From Candidatus Nanopelagicales bacterium (GTDB lineage Bacteria; Actinomycetota; Actinomycetes; S36-B12), in contig JAURQC010000125.1 of the NCBI GenBank assembly GCA_030836325.1, forward strand, positions 1 through 42,347: a stretch of DNA of 42,347 nt, in the 5' to 3' direction. Positions 16,807 through 25,671 of the stretch are shown here, in pieces. The notes under the pieces were generated by a model. That model was not told the origin of the DNA. It did no database searches and saw only the letters and a program-made list of their open reading frames with translations. Each line of letters starts with the position of its first letter. Position 1 is the stretch's first letter. The translations under genes were made by a program, and so were the position numbers.

Positions 16807-19533
16807 TCAACCGGTGTTACGAAGTCCCGTCGCGATACCGTTGATGGTCACCGACAGGGCGCGGCGAAGCTCGTTGTCAGGGTCGGTGGAGCGCCGGCTT
16901 CTCTCAAGAAGTGAAATCTGAAGTGAGTGAAGAGGCAGCAGATAGGTATCTCGAGTAGCGAGTGTTCGGCGCAGGGTCGGGTTATCGGCTAGCAACTCGC
17001 TTTGCCCGGTGACCATCAGAACCTGCTCCACTGTCCTGTCGTGCTCAGCAACGATGACGTCGAAGATCCGATGCAAATCAGTAGGCACCAGGCGCTCTAC
17101 ATACTGACGGGCAACGTCAAGGTCAGTCTTCATCAAAGTCATGGCAACGTTGGAGATGAAGTTCGCGAAGAAGTGCCAGTGCTCGTACATTTCGTGTAGC
17201 TCGGCTTCGAAGCCAGCTGCACGTACGGCCTCGAGGCCCGAGCCGACCCCGAACCACCCAGGAACGATCTGTCGGGACTGCGTCCAGCCGAAGACCCACG
17301 GGATGGCGCGTAGATCCTCGATCCCCATCGCGCCGTCGGGTCGTCTGGCAGGACGTGAACCCAAGTGCATCGCACCGAATTCCTCGACAGGTGTCGACAG
17401 CGAGAAATAACGGGGCAGATCGGGATCCTCGACAAGTGAGCGATAGCGAACTTGGGCACGGGTGGACATGGTGTTCATCACCTCGTCCCAACGGGCGAGT
17501 TGCTTCTCGGACTGACGTGACTGGCGGTGCAACAACGAGGCATCGAGGACTGCAGCGACCATCTGCTCGAGGTTGTCTCGTGCGAGTGCCGGTAGCAGGT
17601 ACTTGTCACTGATGACTTCCCCCTGCTCGGTGACCTTGATCTGGCCGTCGAGCACGCCCCACGGCTGAGCAAGGATGGCTTCATAGGTGGGACCGCCGCC
17701 TCGACCGACTGTTCCACCCCGACCGTGGAACAGGCGGAGACGAACACCGTGCTTCATGGTGATGTCGCGTAGTCGACGTTGGGCAAGGTGGATTTCCCAC
17801 TGTGACGATGTGATGCCGGCATCTTTGTTGGAGTCGGAGTAGCCGAGCATGACCTCCTGGACATCACCGCGAGATGCCACGATCGCTCGGTAAACCGGAT
17901 GCTGCAAGAGCCGGTCAATGATGGTGTCAGCGTTGCGAAGTTCTTCGGCAGTCTCTAATAGCGGAACAAAGCCGACTCGAGATGTCCCGGCGGATGTGTC
18001 CACCAGTCCCGTCTCTCGCGCCAGAATCACCGCGGCCAGGATGTCGTCCGGTCCTCGGGTCATCGAAACGATCACCGACTCGATCGGCCGAGTTCCGTAG
18101 GTGTCCAGGAGTTCGCGAACGGTGTCCATCGTCCGGTAGGTGACCATCGCGGATTCGTCTAGTGGCGGGGGCTGGGGTGAAAGCGGACGCAGCGCACTGA
18201 GTTCGTCCGCCAACAGCGCCGTTCGATCCTCACGGTCGAGATCGTCGTACCCGAAGCCCAGTCGCACGAAGAGTTGGCTGAGAGCTTCGTGGAACTTTCG
18301 TGCGTGCTCGCGGATATCGAGCGTTGCCAGCGGCAAGCCGATGGACGCGACGACTCGGATCGCCTGGTCGAGGACACCATGGGCAGCGAGTTCGCCTTGA
18401 TGTTCGAGTAGGTCGCGTCGGATCAGCAGTAGATCATCAAGAAGTTCGCGGGTGCTGTCGTAGTCGCGTCCCGTCCGGTGAGGTGCCCGGTCGTGGAGTC
18501 GTTCGCGTGTCAGCCTCAGGCGCATCCGGATGATCGTCAACTTCAGGCGAATGGGTTCTTCGGCGTTGATCCGAAGGAAGCGAGGATCCAGGTCGGGGAG
18601 GTATCGAAGGTCGGCGTCGACCGAATCGCGCAGAGCCTCGCTTGACCCGGCGATGCGTTCGGACACCGAAAGGTCCTCTAGCAGGCGATCAATGTGGGGG
18701 AGTAAATCCAGAACCGCGTGATCACGCTGGAAGCGCACGACATCGGATGTCACTTCGGGTGTCACGAATGGGTTGCCGTCTCGATCGCCACCGATCCAGG
18801 AACCGAAGCTCACTGGCCGAGCATCTGGTGGCAGTTCCACGCCTAGGTCGGCGAAGGCTTCAGCAAGGTCCTCGAGCACCTGGGCGAGCGGCCCGCGGGT
18901 GAGGTCGTCTAGGTAGTAGAGCGCGTTACGAGCCTCGTCAAGAACCTGGGGACGCTCGAGGCGGAGTTCGTCGGTCTGCCAGAGCAGGTCGATGACTTCA
19001 GCTAGCCGACGGGAGCGTTCGTTGTCGGATAGTCCCTCGTCTAGAAGGACATCGGCGATTCGTCGTAACTTGACGAGGACCGATCGTCGCGCTGCCTCGG
19101 TCGGGTGAGCCGTAAAGACGGGGCGAACCGACATTACTGAGGCGACCTGCTCCACGAGAGCTAGATCTATGTTCGCAGCGCGGGCGTCGTCCACCACACG
19201 ATGGAGAGGTCCTGAGCGCAATCGGCGATCCGCGCGAGCGTCGTGGGCACGTTCGACCTGTTCAGCCACGTTGGCGAGGTCGAAATAAATCGAAAAGGAG
19301 CGAGCCAGTTTGGTCGCCGTCTCGAGATCGGCGGCGTCCAGGACGGCTGCGGCCGAGGCTGGATCGGTACGAACCGCCAACCGAACCGACTCCACCTGGT
19401 CCAAGAGCAATCCACCCTCCTGGCGAACCAGGGTCTGACCGAGGAGATCGCCCAGCAGGCGAATGTGAGCCCGTAGGCGAAAATCGTCAGCGGCTGTCTC
19501 CACGAGTGAGGATTGTTCCGTATTGCGGATCAC
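16807..19533 (-). CDS. ppc: Phosphoenolpyruvate carboxylase
   Basis: PEPC makes oxaloacetate from PEP and bicarbonate to refill the TCA cycle. The 908-residue product has the catalytic His motif FTAHPTEAARRS, GSWIGGDRDGNPFVTPEV, MLGYSDSNKDAG, FHGRGGTVGRGGGP (mobile loop), KVTEQGEVISDKY and FGWTQSRQIVPGW, and ends with the buried C-terminal tetrapeptide as RNTG rather than the usual QNTG. The length matches bacterial enzymes. GTG 19533 is taken as start although no Shine-Dalgarno or TANNNT hexamer precedes it; GTG 19503 is the alternative. Its stop abuts that of argA, and it is divergent from clpC. Confidence 0.94.
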   Translation of the reverse strand: MIRNTEQSSLVETAADDFRLRAHIRLLGDLLGQTLVRQEGGLLLDQVESVRLAVRTDPASAAAVLDAADLETATKLARSFSIYFDLANVAEQVERAHDARADRRLRSGPLHRVVDDARAANIDLALVEQVASVMSVRPVFTAHPTEAARRSVLVKLRRIADVLLDEGLSDNERSRRLAEVIDLLWQTDELRLERPQVLDEARNALYYLDDLTRGPLAQVLEDLAEAFADLGVELPPDARPVSFGSWIGGDRDGNPFVTPEVTSDVVRFQRDHAVLDLLPHIDRLLEDLSVSERIAGSSEALRDSVDADLRYLPDLDPRFLRINAEEPIRLKLTIIRMRLRLTRERLHDRAPHRTGRDYDSTRELLDDLLLIRRDLLEHQGELAAHGVLDQAIRVVASIGLPLATLDIREHARKFHEALSQLFVRLGFGYDDLDREDRTALLADELSALRPLSPQPPPLDESAMVTYRTMDTVRELLDTYGTRPIESVIVSMTRGPDDILAAVILARETGLVDTSAGTSRVGFVPLLETAEELRNADTIIDRLLQHPVYRAIVASRGDVQEVMLGYSDSNKDAGITSSQWEIHLAQRRLRDITMKHGVRLRLFHGRGGTVGRGGGPTYEAILAQPWGVLDGQIKVTEQGEVISDKYLLPALARDNLEQMVAAVLDASLLHRQSRQSEKQLARWDEVMNTMSTRAQVRYRSLVEDPDLPRYFSLSTPVEEFGAMHLGSRPARRPDGAMGIEDLRAIPWVFGWTQSRQIVPGWFGVGSGLEAVRAAGFEAELHEMYEHWHFFANFISNVAMTLMKTDLDVARQYVERLVPTDLHRIFDVIVAEHDRTVEQVLMVTGQSELLADNPTLRRTLATRDTYLLPLHSLQISLLERSRRSTDPDNELRRALSVTINGIATGLRNTG

Positions 19534-19540
19534 CAGGGGG

Positions 19541-19561
19541 TTTCGCGGTGGGCGTACGCCC
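19541..19561. promoter_or_regulatory. Possible ClgR-like operator and 12-base palindrome between ppc and clpC
   Basis: CGC (19544-19546), five bases, then GCG (19552-19554) matches the core spacing of the ClgR box of actinobacterial clp genes as I recall it, though internal positions deviate. It overlaps a perfect palindrome GGGCGTACGCCC at 19550-19561. A second inverted repeat, CCGGG-AATA-CCCGG, lies at 19614-19627. The position about 100-120 bases before clpC suits an activator site. The rest of this 127-base gap shows no clear -10 box. Confidence 0.3.
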
Positions 19562-19660
19562 TAGGGGGCGGCCGTGGTCGCGTCATCGCCCGTCATGCAG
19601 GAGAATAGAAAAACCGGGAATACCCGGGAAGAAGTCGCCTGACCGATGGGGTGTTGCCGG

Positions 19661-22159
19661 ATGTTCGAGAGGTTTACCGACCGAGCCCGCCGAGTGGTGG
19701 TTCTCGCGCAGGAAGAAGCGCGGATGCTCAACCACAACTACATCGGGACCGAGCACATCCTGCTCGGCCTGATCCACGAGGGCGAGGGTGTCGCCGCCAA
19801 GGCTCTGGAGTCCCTCGGCATCTCGCTTGAGGCGGTGCGTCAGCAGGTTGAGGAGATCATTGGCCAGGGCCAACAGGCGCCCAGTGGCCACATCCCCTTC
19901 ACGCCGCGCGCGAAGAAGGTCCTTGAGCTCTCGCTTCGCGAGGCTCTCCAGCTCGGCCACAACTACATCGGGACCGAGCACATCCTGCTCGGCCTGATCC
20001 GCGAGGGCGAGGGTGTCGCCGCGCAGGTCCTGGTCAAGTTGGGCGCCGATCTGAACCGGGTGCGCCAGCAGGTCATCCAGTTGCTCTCCGGCTACCAGGG
20101 CAAGGAGCCCGCGACCGCTGGGGGCCCGCAGGAGGGTACGCCGTCTTCATCGCTAGTACTAGACCAGTTCGGCCGTAACCTCACTGCCGCTGCTCGCGAA
20201 GGCCAACTAGATCCGGTGATCGGACGCGCCAAGGAGATCGAGCGCGTGATGCAGGTGTTGTCTCGCCGCACCAAGAACAACCCGGTGCTCGTGGGCGAGC
20301 CCGGTGTCGGCAAGACCGCAATCGTCGAAGGACTTGCCCAGGACATCGTCCGCGGTGAGGTTCCCGAGACCCTAAAGGACAAGCAGCTCTACACGCTCGA
20401 CCTTGGTGCGCTCGTCGCCGGCAGCCGCTATCGAGGCGACTTCGAAGAGCGCTTGAAGAAGGTCCTCAAGGAGATCAAGACCCGCGGCGACATCGTGCTG
20501 TTCATCGATGAGATGCACACTTTGGTCGGCGCTGGTGCGGCTGAGGGCGCTATCGACGCAGCGAGCATCCTCAAGCCAATGCTTGCTCGCGGTGAACTCC
20601 AGACCATCGGTGCAACCACTCTCGATGAGTACCGCAAGCACATCGAGAAGGACGCTGCTTTGGAGCGTCGATTCGCTCCAGTGCAGGTCGATGCTCCGGA
20701 CGTCGAGCACACCGTCGAGATCCTGAAGGGTCTTCGCGATCGCTACGAGTCACATCACCGCGTTTCCATCACCGATGGTGCACTGGAGTCGGCCGCGCGT
20801 CTGTCCGACCGCTACATCTCCGACCGGCAACTGCCGGACAAGGCGATCGACCTCATTGATGAGGCCGGATCGCGCCTACGTATCCGACGGATGACTGCTC
20901 CGCCGGATCTTCGCGAGTTCGACGATCGCATTGCCGATGTCCGTAAGGAGAAGGAATCGGCCATCGATGCCCAGGACTTCGAGAAGGCCGCATCTTTGCG
21001 CGATGTTGAGAAGAACCTGCTCGCAGAGAAGGCTGAGAGGGAGCGTGAGTGGAAGGCCGGCGACCTCGATGTCGTTGCCGAAGTCGACGAGAAGTTGATC
21101 GGCGAGGTCCTTGCCCTCATGACCGGTATCCCGGTGTCCGACCTCACGGAGGACGACATCGAGAGACTGCGTCGGATGGAAGAGGAGCTTCACCGTCGGG
21201 TAATCGGTCAAGAGGACGCGATCACAGCACTGTCGCAGTCGATCCGCCGTACTCGCGCTGGCCTGAAGGACCCCCGTCGCCCGGCAGGCTCGTTCATCTT
21301 CGCTGGTCCCTCCGGTGTCGGTAAGACCGAACTGAGCAAGACGCTCGCGGAGTTCTTGTTCGGCGACGAAGATGCTCTGATCGCCCTCGACATGAGTGAG
21401 TTCTCCGAGCGTCACACCGCGTCACGACTGTTCGGTTCGCCTCCCGGCTACGTCGGTTACGAAGAGGGCGGACAGCTCACCGAGAAGGTTCGCCGCAAGC
21501 CGTTCAGTGTGGTGCTGTTCGACGAGGTCGAAAAGGCCCACCCGGACATCTTCAACTCACTGCTCCAGGTCCTTGAGGAAGGCCGGCTAACCGATGCACA
21601 GGGTCGAGTGGTCGACTTCAAGAACACGGTCATCATCATGACGACCAACCTTGGTAGCCGTGACGTGTCCAAGGGTCTAATGCTCGGCTTTGCTCCGGAT
21701 GGCAACGAGGGCAACGCTTACGAGCAGATGAAGTCCAAGGTGCAGCAAGAGCTCAAGCAGCATTTCCGCCCCGAGTTCTTGAACCGCATCGACGACGTCA
21801 TCGTCTTCCACCAGCTCACTGAGTCCGAGATCATCGAGATCGTCGACCTGATGGTCGCGAGTCTGGAAAAGCGTCTGCAGGACAAGGACATGGCGATCGA
21901 GCTCACGCCGGCTGCCAAGTCACTCTTGGCCGAGCGTGGATATGACCCGACTCTCGGTGCGCGCCCACTACGCCGAACGATTCAACGCGAGATCGAGGAC
22001 CCGATGAGTGAGAGGATGCTCTTCGGGGACTTAAAGCCAGGTTCGATTGTCGTTGTGGACGTCGAAGGAGAGGGCGATGAGCGAACCTTCACCTTTACCC
22101 CGACTCCCAAGGCCGAACTTCCCGATGCGCCACCTATTGAGGCCGCTGAGCAGGAGTAA
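19661..22159 (+). CDS. clpC: ATP-dependent Clp protease ATP-binding subunit ClpC
   Basis: ClpC is the AAA+ unfoldase that feeds substrates to ClpP. The 832-residue product starts with the invariant [13 protein letters not shown], has two Clp-N repeats (about residues 1-75 and 76-150), NBD1 with Walker A GEPGVGKT, a UVR-containing middle domain (about residues 420-475), NBD2 with Walker A GPSGVGKT, and [12 protein letters not shown] and [13 protein letters not shown] segments in NBD2. ATG 19661 is chosen over ATG 19646 because every actinobacterial ClpC1 starts at this MFERF; no strong Shine-Dalgarno is seen. It is probably regulated stress-responsively from the 127-base gap shared with ppc. 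Confidence 0.97.
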   Translation: MFERFTDRARRVVVLAQEEARMLNHNYIGTEHILLGLIHEGEGVAAKALESLGISLEAVRQQVEEIIGQGQQAPSGHIPFTPRAKKVLELSLREALQLGHNYIGTEHILLGLIREGEGVAAQVLVKLGADLNRVRQQVIQLLSGYQGKEPATAGGPQEGTPSSSLVLDQFGRNLTAAAREGQLDPVIGRAKEIERVMQVLSRRTKNNPVLVGEPGVGKTAIVEGLAQDIVRGEVPETLKDKQLYTLDLGALVAGSRYRGDFEERLKKVLKEIKTRGDIVLFIDEMHTLVGAGAAEGAIDAASILKPMLARGELQTIGATTLDEYRKHIEKDAALERRFAPVQVDAPDVEHTVEILKGLRDRYESHHRVSITDGALESAARLSDRYISDRQLPDKAIDLIDEAGSRLRIRRMTAPPDLREFDDRIADVRKEKESAIDAQDFEKAASLRDVEKNLLAEKAEREREWKAGDLDVVAEVDEKLIGEVLALMTGIPVSDLTEDDIERLRRMEEELHRRVIGQEDAITALSQSIRRTRAGLKDPRRPAGSFIFAGPSGVGKTELSKTLAEFLFGDEDALIALDMSEFSERHTASRLFGSPPGYVGYEEGGQLTEKVRRKPFSVVLFDEVEKAHPDIFNSLLQVLEEGRLTDAQGRVVDFKNTVIIMTTNLGSRDVSKGLMLGFAPDGNEGNAYEQMKSKVQQELKQHFRPEFLNRIDDVIVFHQLTESEIIEIVDLMVASLEKRLQDKDMAIELTPAAKSLLAERGYDPTLGARPLRRTIQREIEDPMSERMLFGDLKPGSIVVVDVEGEGDERTFTFTPTPKAELPDAPPIEAAEQE
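19732..19797 (+). repeat. Direct repeat copy 1 in clpC (Clp-N repeat 1)
   Basis: This 66-base stretch encodes [22 protein letters not shown] and recurs 225 bases (75 codons) downstream with one base difference (His CAC versus Arg CGC). The protein identity is normal for ClpC; identity at essentially all synonymous sites is the unusual part. Confidence 0.85.
19957..20022 (+). repeat. Direct repeat copy 2 in clpC (Clp-N repeat 2)
   Basis: Second copy of the 66-base repeat, encoding the matching part of the second Clp-N motif. One mismatch separates it from the copy at 19732, inside the codon that distinguishes LIHEGEG from LIREGEG. Confidence 0.85.
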
Positions 22160-22177
22160 CCAGGAAGGGGATGAGTT

Positions 22178-22645
22178 GTGACATCCGGTCCGCTCATCCC
22201 TGGAATGAACGAGTTCGACGGCCCTCGTCGTCGTGTTCCTCGCGTCGTGTGGTGGGTCGTTGTAGCCATTGCGGTAGTCGCCGCGCTGGTCGTAGGAGCA
22301 GGACTCATGGGCGGAGTGGGTCCCTTGCGCTCACTGGGTTTGGTTACCGAGGACCTGCAGCCGGTCGCGTATCGTCCCACCGTCGATGAACGGCAGATTC
22401 AGATCGCTGTGGCGCTTCCGCCTCGAGGCCTATGTCCGGACGAGGAAGTCCAGGTAATGGCATTCGAGCGCGGTCCACGGGTTGAAGTCGAAGCCCAGGT
22501 ACAGCGTTCGCGCACATCGGACTGTCCTGTGACGGGCATCGTCGGTGATCGTTTGTGGGCCGATGTCGCCTTGAAAGCCCCGCTTGGTGATCGGCAGGTC
22601 ATTCGGGTGGCAGATCGGCAACCATTGCCGCGCGAATCTGCCTAG
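22178..22645 (+). CDS. Single-pass membrane protein of unknown function
   Basis: The 155-residue product has one transmembrane helix at about residues 22-46 (VVWWVVVAIAVVAALVVGAGLMGG), preceded by a basic RRRVPR, so the C-terminal 110 residues probably lie outside the cell. That part is beta-rich and has two cysteines (in RGLCPDE and TSDCPVTG) that could pair. I recognise no family. GTG 22178 has AGGAAGGGG at 22162-22170 as Shine-Dalgarno, 18 bases after clpC, so it is likely co-transcribed with clpC. Its stop shares the palindrome CTAG (22642-22645) with the stop of mutY on the other strand. Confidence 0.7.
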   Translation: MTSGPLIPGMNEFDGPRRRVPRVVWWVVVAIAVVAALVVGAGLMGGVGPLRSLGLVTEDLQPVAYRPTVDERQIQIAVALPPRGLCPDEEVQVMAFERGPRVEVEAQVQRSRTSDCPVTGIVGDRLWADVALKAPLGDRQVIRVADRQPLPRESA

Positions 22646-23508
22646 TCCGGTAGAGCGAAATTCCGTCCGACCCGAACCACTAGCCCATCTGCTTCGAGCG
22701 ACGCGAGGGCCCGTTCGCCCTGCTTGCCGTCTACTAAGTCGGAAATAAGTCGACTACGACTCACCGGCTTATCGGCCTCGCGCAGCGCGCGCATAATCCG
22801 GCCACGAGCCTGCCGATCACTTCCCTCGAAGCGCGGCTGTCGTCTTGGCTTGGCTTCAAGAGGTGGGAAACCGGCCTTGCGCCATACGCACGATCGTTGA
22901 AGTGGACACGACCCACAGTCTGGGCTCACCTTCGTGCAGACCAGCGCCCCGAGTTCCATGCTTGCTGCAGCCCATGCAGGGGTATCCGAAGCAGCGGATG
23001 CCAAGCCCTCGGCCAGGGCCCGTTCCATTGCCGTCATGTGTGATGGGGGTTCATCGATACCGCTCCAGGCTCGGGAGATGACCCGCCGCACGTTCACGTC
23101 AAGGACCACGCTGGATTCACCGAACGCGAAGGCCCGGATCGCAGCCGCGGTGTACTCGCCCACCCCCGGAAGGGCGCGAAGCTCCGCTTCGGACGATGGA
23201 ACCGATCCGCCATGCTCCGCGGTGAGCTCGATGGCCGTGGCGTGCAGGCGAAGCGCCCGCCTCGGGTAGCCCAGACGCCCCCAGGCTCTTACGGCCTCAC
23301 CGGCAGGTTCGGCAGCAAGCGCTGCTGGTTCGGGCCATCTCTCCATCCAGACCCGCCACACTGGTTCGACCCGCTTGACGGGCGTCTGCTGAAGCATGAA
23401 CTCTGAGACGAGAACGCCCCACGGGCTGGTATCGCGCCACGGTAGCGGCCGGGCGCTGCGTTCGAACCACGCGCAAACCCGATCCACACGATTTGTGTCC
23501 TTCGCCAC
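22642..23508 (-). CDS. mutY: A/G-specific adenine glycosylase MutY
   Basis: MutY removes adenine mispaired with 8-oxoguanine. The 288-residue product has LPWRDTSPWGVLVSEFMLQQTPV with the catalytic Glu, the helix-hairpin-helix LPGVGEYTAAAIRAFAF, VLDVNVRRVISR with the catalytic Asp, and a 4Fe-4S loop C-x6-C-x2-C-x5-C (CTKVSPDCGSCPLQRSC). A short winged C-terminal part replaces the NUDIX-like domain of E. coli MutY. The start is uncertain: GTG 23508 leaves a clean divergent gap, whereas ATG 23571 would overlap the rightward gene. Synteny with radA is conserved in actinobacteria. Confidence 0.92.
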   Translation of the reverse strand: MAKDTNRVDRVCAWFERSARPLPWRDTSPWGVLVSEFMLQQTPVKRVEPVWRVWMERWPEPAALAAEPAGEAVRAWGRLGYPRRALRLHATAIELTAEHGGSVPSSEAELRALPGVGEYTAAAIRAFAFGESSVVLDVNVRRVISRAWSGIDEPPSHMTAMERALAEGLASAASDTPAWAAASMELGALVCTKVSPDCGSCPLQRSCVWRKAGFPPLEAKPRRQPRFEGSDRQARGRIMRALREADKPVSRSRLISDLVDGKQGERALASLEADGLVVRVGRNFALPD

Positions 23509-23544
23509 GGCCCGGATCGTTTCATGGCTAGCCGTGCGTCGCAG

Positions 23545-23550
23545 TAACGT
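23545..23550 (+). promoter_or_regulatory. Putative -10 hexamer TAACGT for the exported protein gene
   Basis: TAACGT ends 7 bases before ATG 23558 in the short gap divergent from mutY. It supports 23558 as a leaderless start. Confidence 0.4.
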
Positions 23551-23557
23551 GGACAAC

Positions 23558-24208
23558 ATGGCCGGCCTCATGCAACCCGTGGGACCCGAGCCCTCCGTCG
23601 TCTACTGGGTCCGCCGCGGCACCATCGTGCTGGTTCTGCTGACTTTGATTCTTGGCGCGTGGTGGCTGCTCGGTGCCCGCAGTTCGGCCACCCCGGGTTC
23701 CGCAGCGGACACCACAGCAGGGACCGATGAGGAAGTTGCCACCGATGGAGTTGATCCGAACGCTCCTATTGACGAGGCAGTAGCCACCCCCGCCGAGCCC
23801 ACCGAGTGCGCCGACTCGGCGATCGAGGTCGGTGCCACCACTGACTCCTCGACATACCGCGTGGGCCAACAGGACCCAGTACTCACCCTCACCATCACCA
23901 ACGTGGGAGAGGTTGCCTGCTACCGGGACATCGGACCGAAGGCCAATGAACTCGAAATCACCTCGGGCGGCTACCACGTCTGGTCCAGTGACGACTGTGC
24001 CACGAGCGATGAGTCGAATGTGACTCTCATGGCCCCCGGCCAGCAGGCCGTCTCGAGCCTGACGTGGAACAGCCGACTGAGCCAAAAGGGCTGCCCCGAC
24101 GAAGGCAAGGGCCGCAAGGCGAAGGCGGGTCGGTACGAGGTGGTCGGCCGGAACCTGAGTGTTTCTAGCGAGGGTGTCCCCTTCGCTTTGAGCAACAAGA
24201 AGAACTGA
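23558..24208 (+). CDS. Membrane-anchored exported protein of unknown function
   Basis: The 216-residue product has a signal-anchor helix at about residues 21-42 (GTIVLVLLTLILGAWWLLGA), a low-complexity Thr/Ala/Asp/Pro linker to about 85, then a beta-rich domain of about 120 residues with four cysteines (ECADSA, VACYRD, DDCATS, KGCPDE) and a VLTLTITNVG strand typical of Ig-like exported domains. Function is not recognised. Its place and orientation between mutY and radA match Rv3587c in M. tuberculosis (from memory). ATG 23558 is taken because of the TAACGT hexamer 7 bases upstream. It converges with radA. Confidence 0.75.
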   Translation: MAGLMQPVGPEPSVVYWVRRGTIVLVLLTLILGAWWLLGARSSATPGSAADTTAGTDEEVATDGVDPNAPIDEAVATPAEPTECADSAIEVGATTDSSTYRVGQQDPVLTLTITNVGEVACYRDIGPKANELEITSGGYHVWSSDDCATSDESNVTLMAPGQQAVSSLTWNSRLSQKGCPDEGKGRKAKAGRYEVVGRNLSVSSEGVPFALSNKKN

Positions 24209-24249
24209 CGGGCAGAGAGAACGTGCTCAGAATGGGCGTGTAGCTGCCG

Positions 24250-25659
24250 TTAGAAGTCGGGTTTTGCGGATGAGATGCTGCGGAATTCACGAAGCGCCTC
24301 GCCGAGATTCGACACTTCGATGATCTGCGATCCGGCCGCGCGCTTGTCCAGCGCTGCCTTGGTGCCTGTCGGTGCGAGGATTCGGGTGTAGCCCAGCCGA
24401 GTGGCTTCTGCGACGCGCTGGGTGATCATTGGTACGCGGCGGACATCACCGGAGAGCGTTACCTCGCCTATTGCAGCGACGTTCAGTGGGATGGGGGTGT
24501 CCTTGCCGGCGGATCCGATAGCCAGGCAGGTGGCTAGATCGGTACTGGGGTCAGAGAGCTTGATGCCGCCGACTGTTGCGACGAACACGTCTTTGTCCAC
24601 GAGTTTGAGTCCGGCCACGCGTTCGGTGATCGCGACCAGCATCGCCACTCGTGATGAGTCGAGGCCAGAGACTCCCCGACGCGGATTCGGGTTGGTGGTA
24701 GGGGCAACGAGAGCTTGCACTTCGGCGAGCATTGCACGGCGGCCTTCGATGGTGACGGTTACGCAAGTGCCGGGGACCGGAGCTTGACGTTCCTCGCGGA
24801 ACAGCATGCTCGGATCGACGACCTCCTGCATTCCCTTGTCGGTCTGCTCGAAGCAGGCGACTTCATCGGCCGGGCCGTATCGGTTCTTGACCGCGCGAAG
24901 GAGACGCAGCGAAGTTTGACGATCACCGTCAAGAGACAGCGTGGCGTCGCAGATGTGCTCGAGCGCGCGTGGCCCGGCCACGGTGGATTCCTTGGTGACC
25001 TGGCCTACCAGGCACACCGGAATGCCGCGCTCCTTGGCGACACGGGTGAGCGCCTGGGCCACCTCCATCACCTGGGCAACGCCACCGGCGCGGCCATCGA
25101 CGTCGGCCGAGGCGATGGTCTGTACCGAATCGACGATGACCAGCGAGACGTCCTTGCCGAGTTCGTCGATATGACCGATGACGTTTGCGAGGTCGGTTTC
25201 ATCGGCGATGAAGAGTTGCTCGCTGTCCACTCCGATGCGTGATGCGCGTACGGCGATTTGATCGACGCTCTCCTCACCTGAGACGTAGAGCGCGGGTTTG
25301 CCGGTTTTCTCGGCGATGGCGTTGGCGACGTTCAGCAGCAAGGTGCTTTTCCCGGCGCCTGGTTCGCCGCTGACGAGCAACACCTGTCCCGCGACGAGTC
25401 CACCACCGAGTACGCGGTCGAACTCACCGATGCCCGTTGTGATGCGCGGGATGGGGCCTTGCGCTGTGACGGTGGACACTGGCTTGGCCGGGGTGGCGGG
25501 TGCGCTGCCTTGAGTCGATGCGCGCCGTCCAGGAGCCGGGGTGGTGGGCACTACCTCCGAGACGGTTCCGAATTCCCCGCACTTTACGCATTTACCGGTC
25601 CAGCGCAGCGAACTCGCCCCGCACGCGGAGCATGCGAATGATGGCTTGGACTTGGCCAC
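24250..25659 (-). CDS. radA: DNA repair protein RadA (Sms)
   Basis: RadA is a RecA-like DnaB-type helicase that processes branched recombination intermediates. The 469-residue product has an N-terminal zinc finger (Cys10, Cys13, Cys24, Cys27), Walker A GEPGAGKST at residues 98-106, Walker B VSLVIVDSVQT, the RadA-specific motif as KNRYGPADE (usually KNRFG) and a C-terminal Lon-protease-like domain with GGIKLSDPSTDLA and LSGDVRRV. GTG 25659 follows the upstream stop by 12 bases. The c-di-AMP synthase gene disA, which usually follows radA, is absent: only 41 bases separate the radA stop from the converging gene. Confidence 0.95.
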   Translation of the reverse strand: MAKSKPSFACSACGASSLRWTGKCVKCGEFGTVSEVVPTTPAPGRRASTQGSAPATPAKPVSTVTAQGPIPRITTGIGEFDRVLGGGLVAGQVLLVSGEPGAGKSTLLLNVANAIAEKTGKPALYVSGEESVDQIAVRASRIGVDSEQLFIADETDLANVIGHIDELGKDVSLVIVDSVQTIASADVDGRAGGVAQVMEVAQALTRVAKERGIPVCLVGQVTKESTVAGPRALEHICDATLSLDGDRQTSLRLLRAVKNRYGPADEVACFEQTDKGMQEVVDPSMLFREERQAPVPGTCVTVTIEGRRAMLAEVQALVAPTTNPNPRRGVSGLDSSRVAMLVAITERVAGLKLVDKDVFVATVGGIKLSDPSTDLATCLAIGSAGKDTPIPLNVAAIGEVTLSGDVRRVPMITQRVAEATRLGYTRILAPTGTKAALDKRAAGSQIIEVSNLGEALREFRSISSAKPDF

Positions 25660-25671
25660 GACAGTTGCCGG

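Noticed and set aside
19614..19627. CCGGG-AATA-CCCGG hairpin as a rho-independent terminator
   Set aside because: No T-run follows on either strand, and it lies between two divergent genes where no transcript ends.
22642..22645. Shared CTAG of convergent stop codons as a regulatory site
   Set aside because: It is simply the overlap of two TAG stops on opposite strands; no further symmetry extends beyond it.
23455..23475. GTTCGAA stretch resembling a tRNA T-loop
   Set aside because: It lies within the mutY coding sequence and no acceptor or anticodon stems surround it.
24209..24249. GGCAG...CTGCC pairing as a bidirectional terminator between the exported protein and radA
   Set aside because: The stem would be only 5 bases with a loop of about 28 bases and no T-run.
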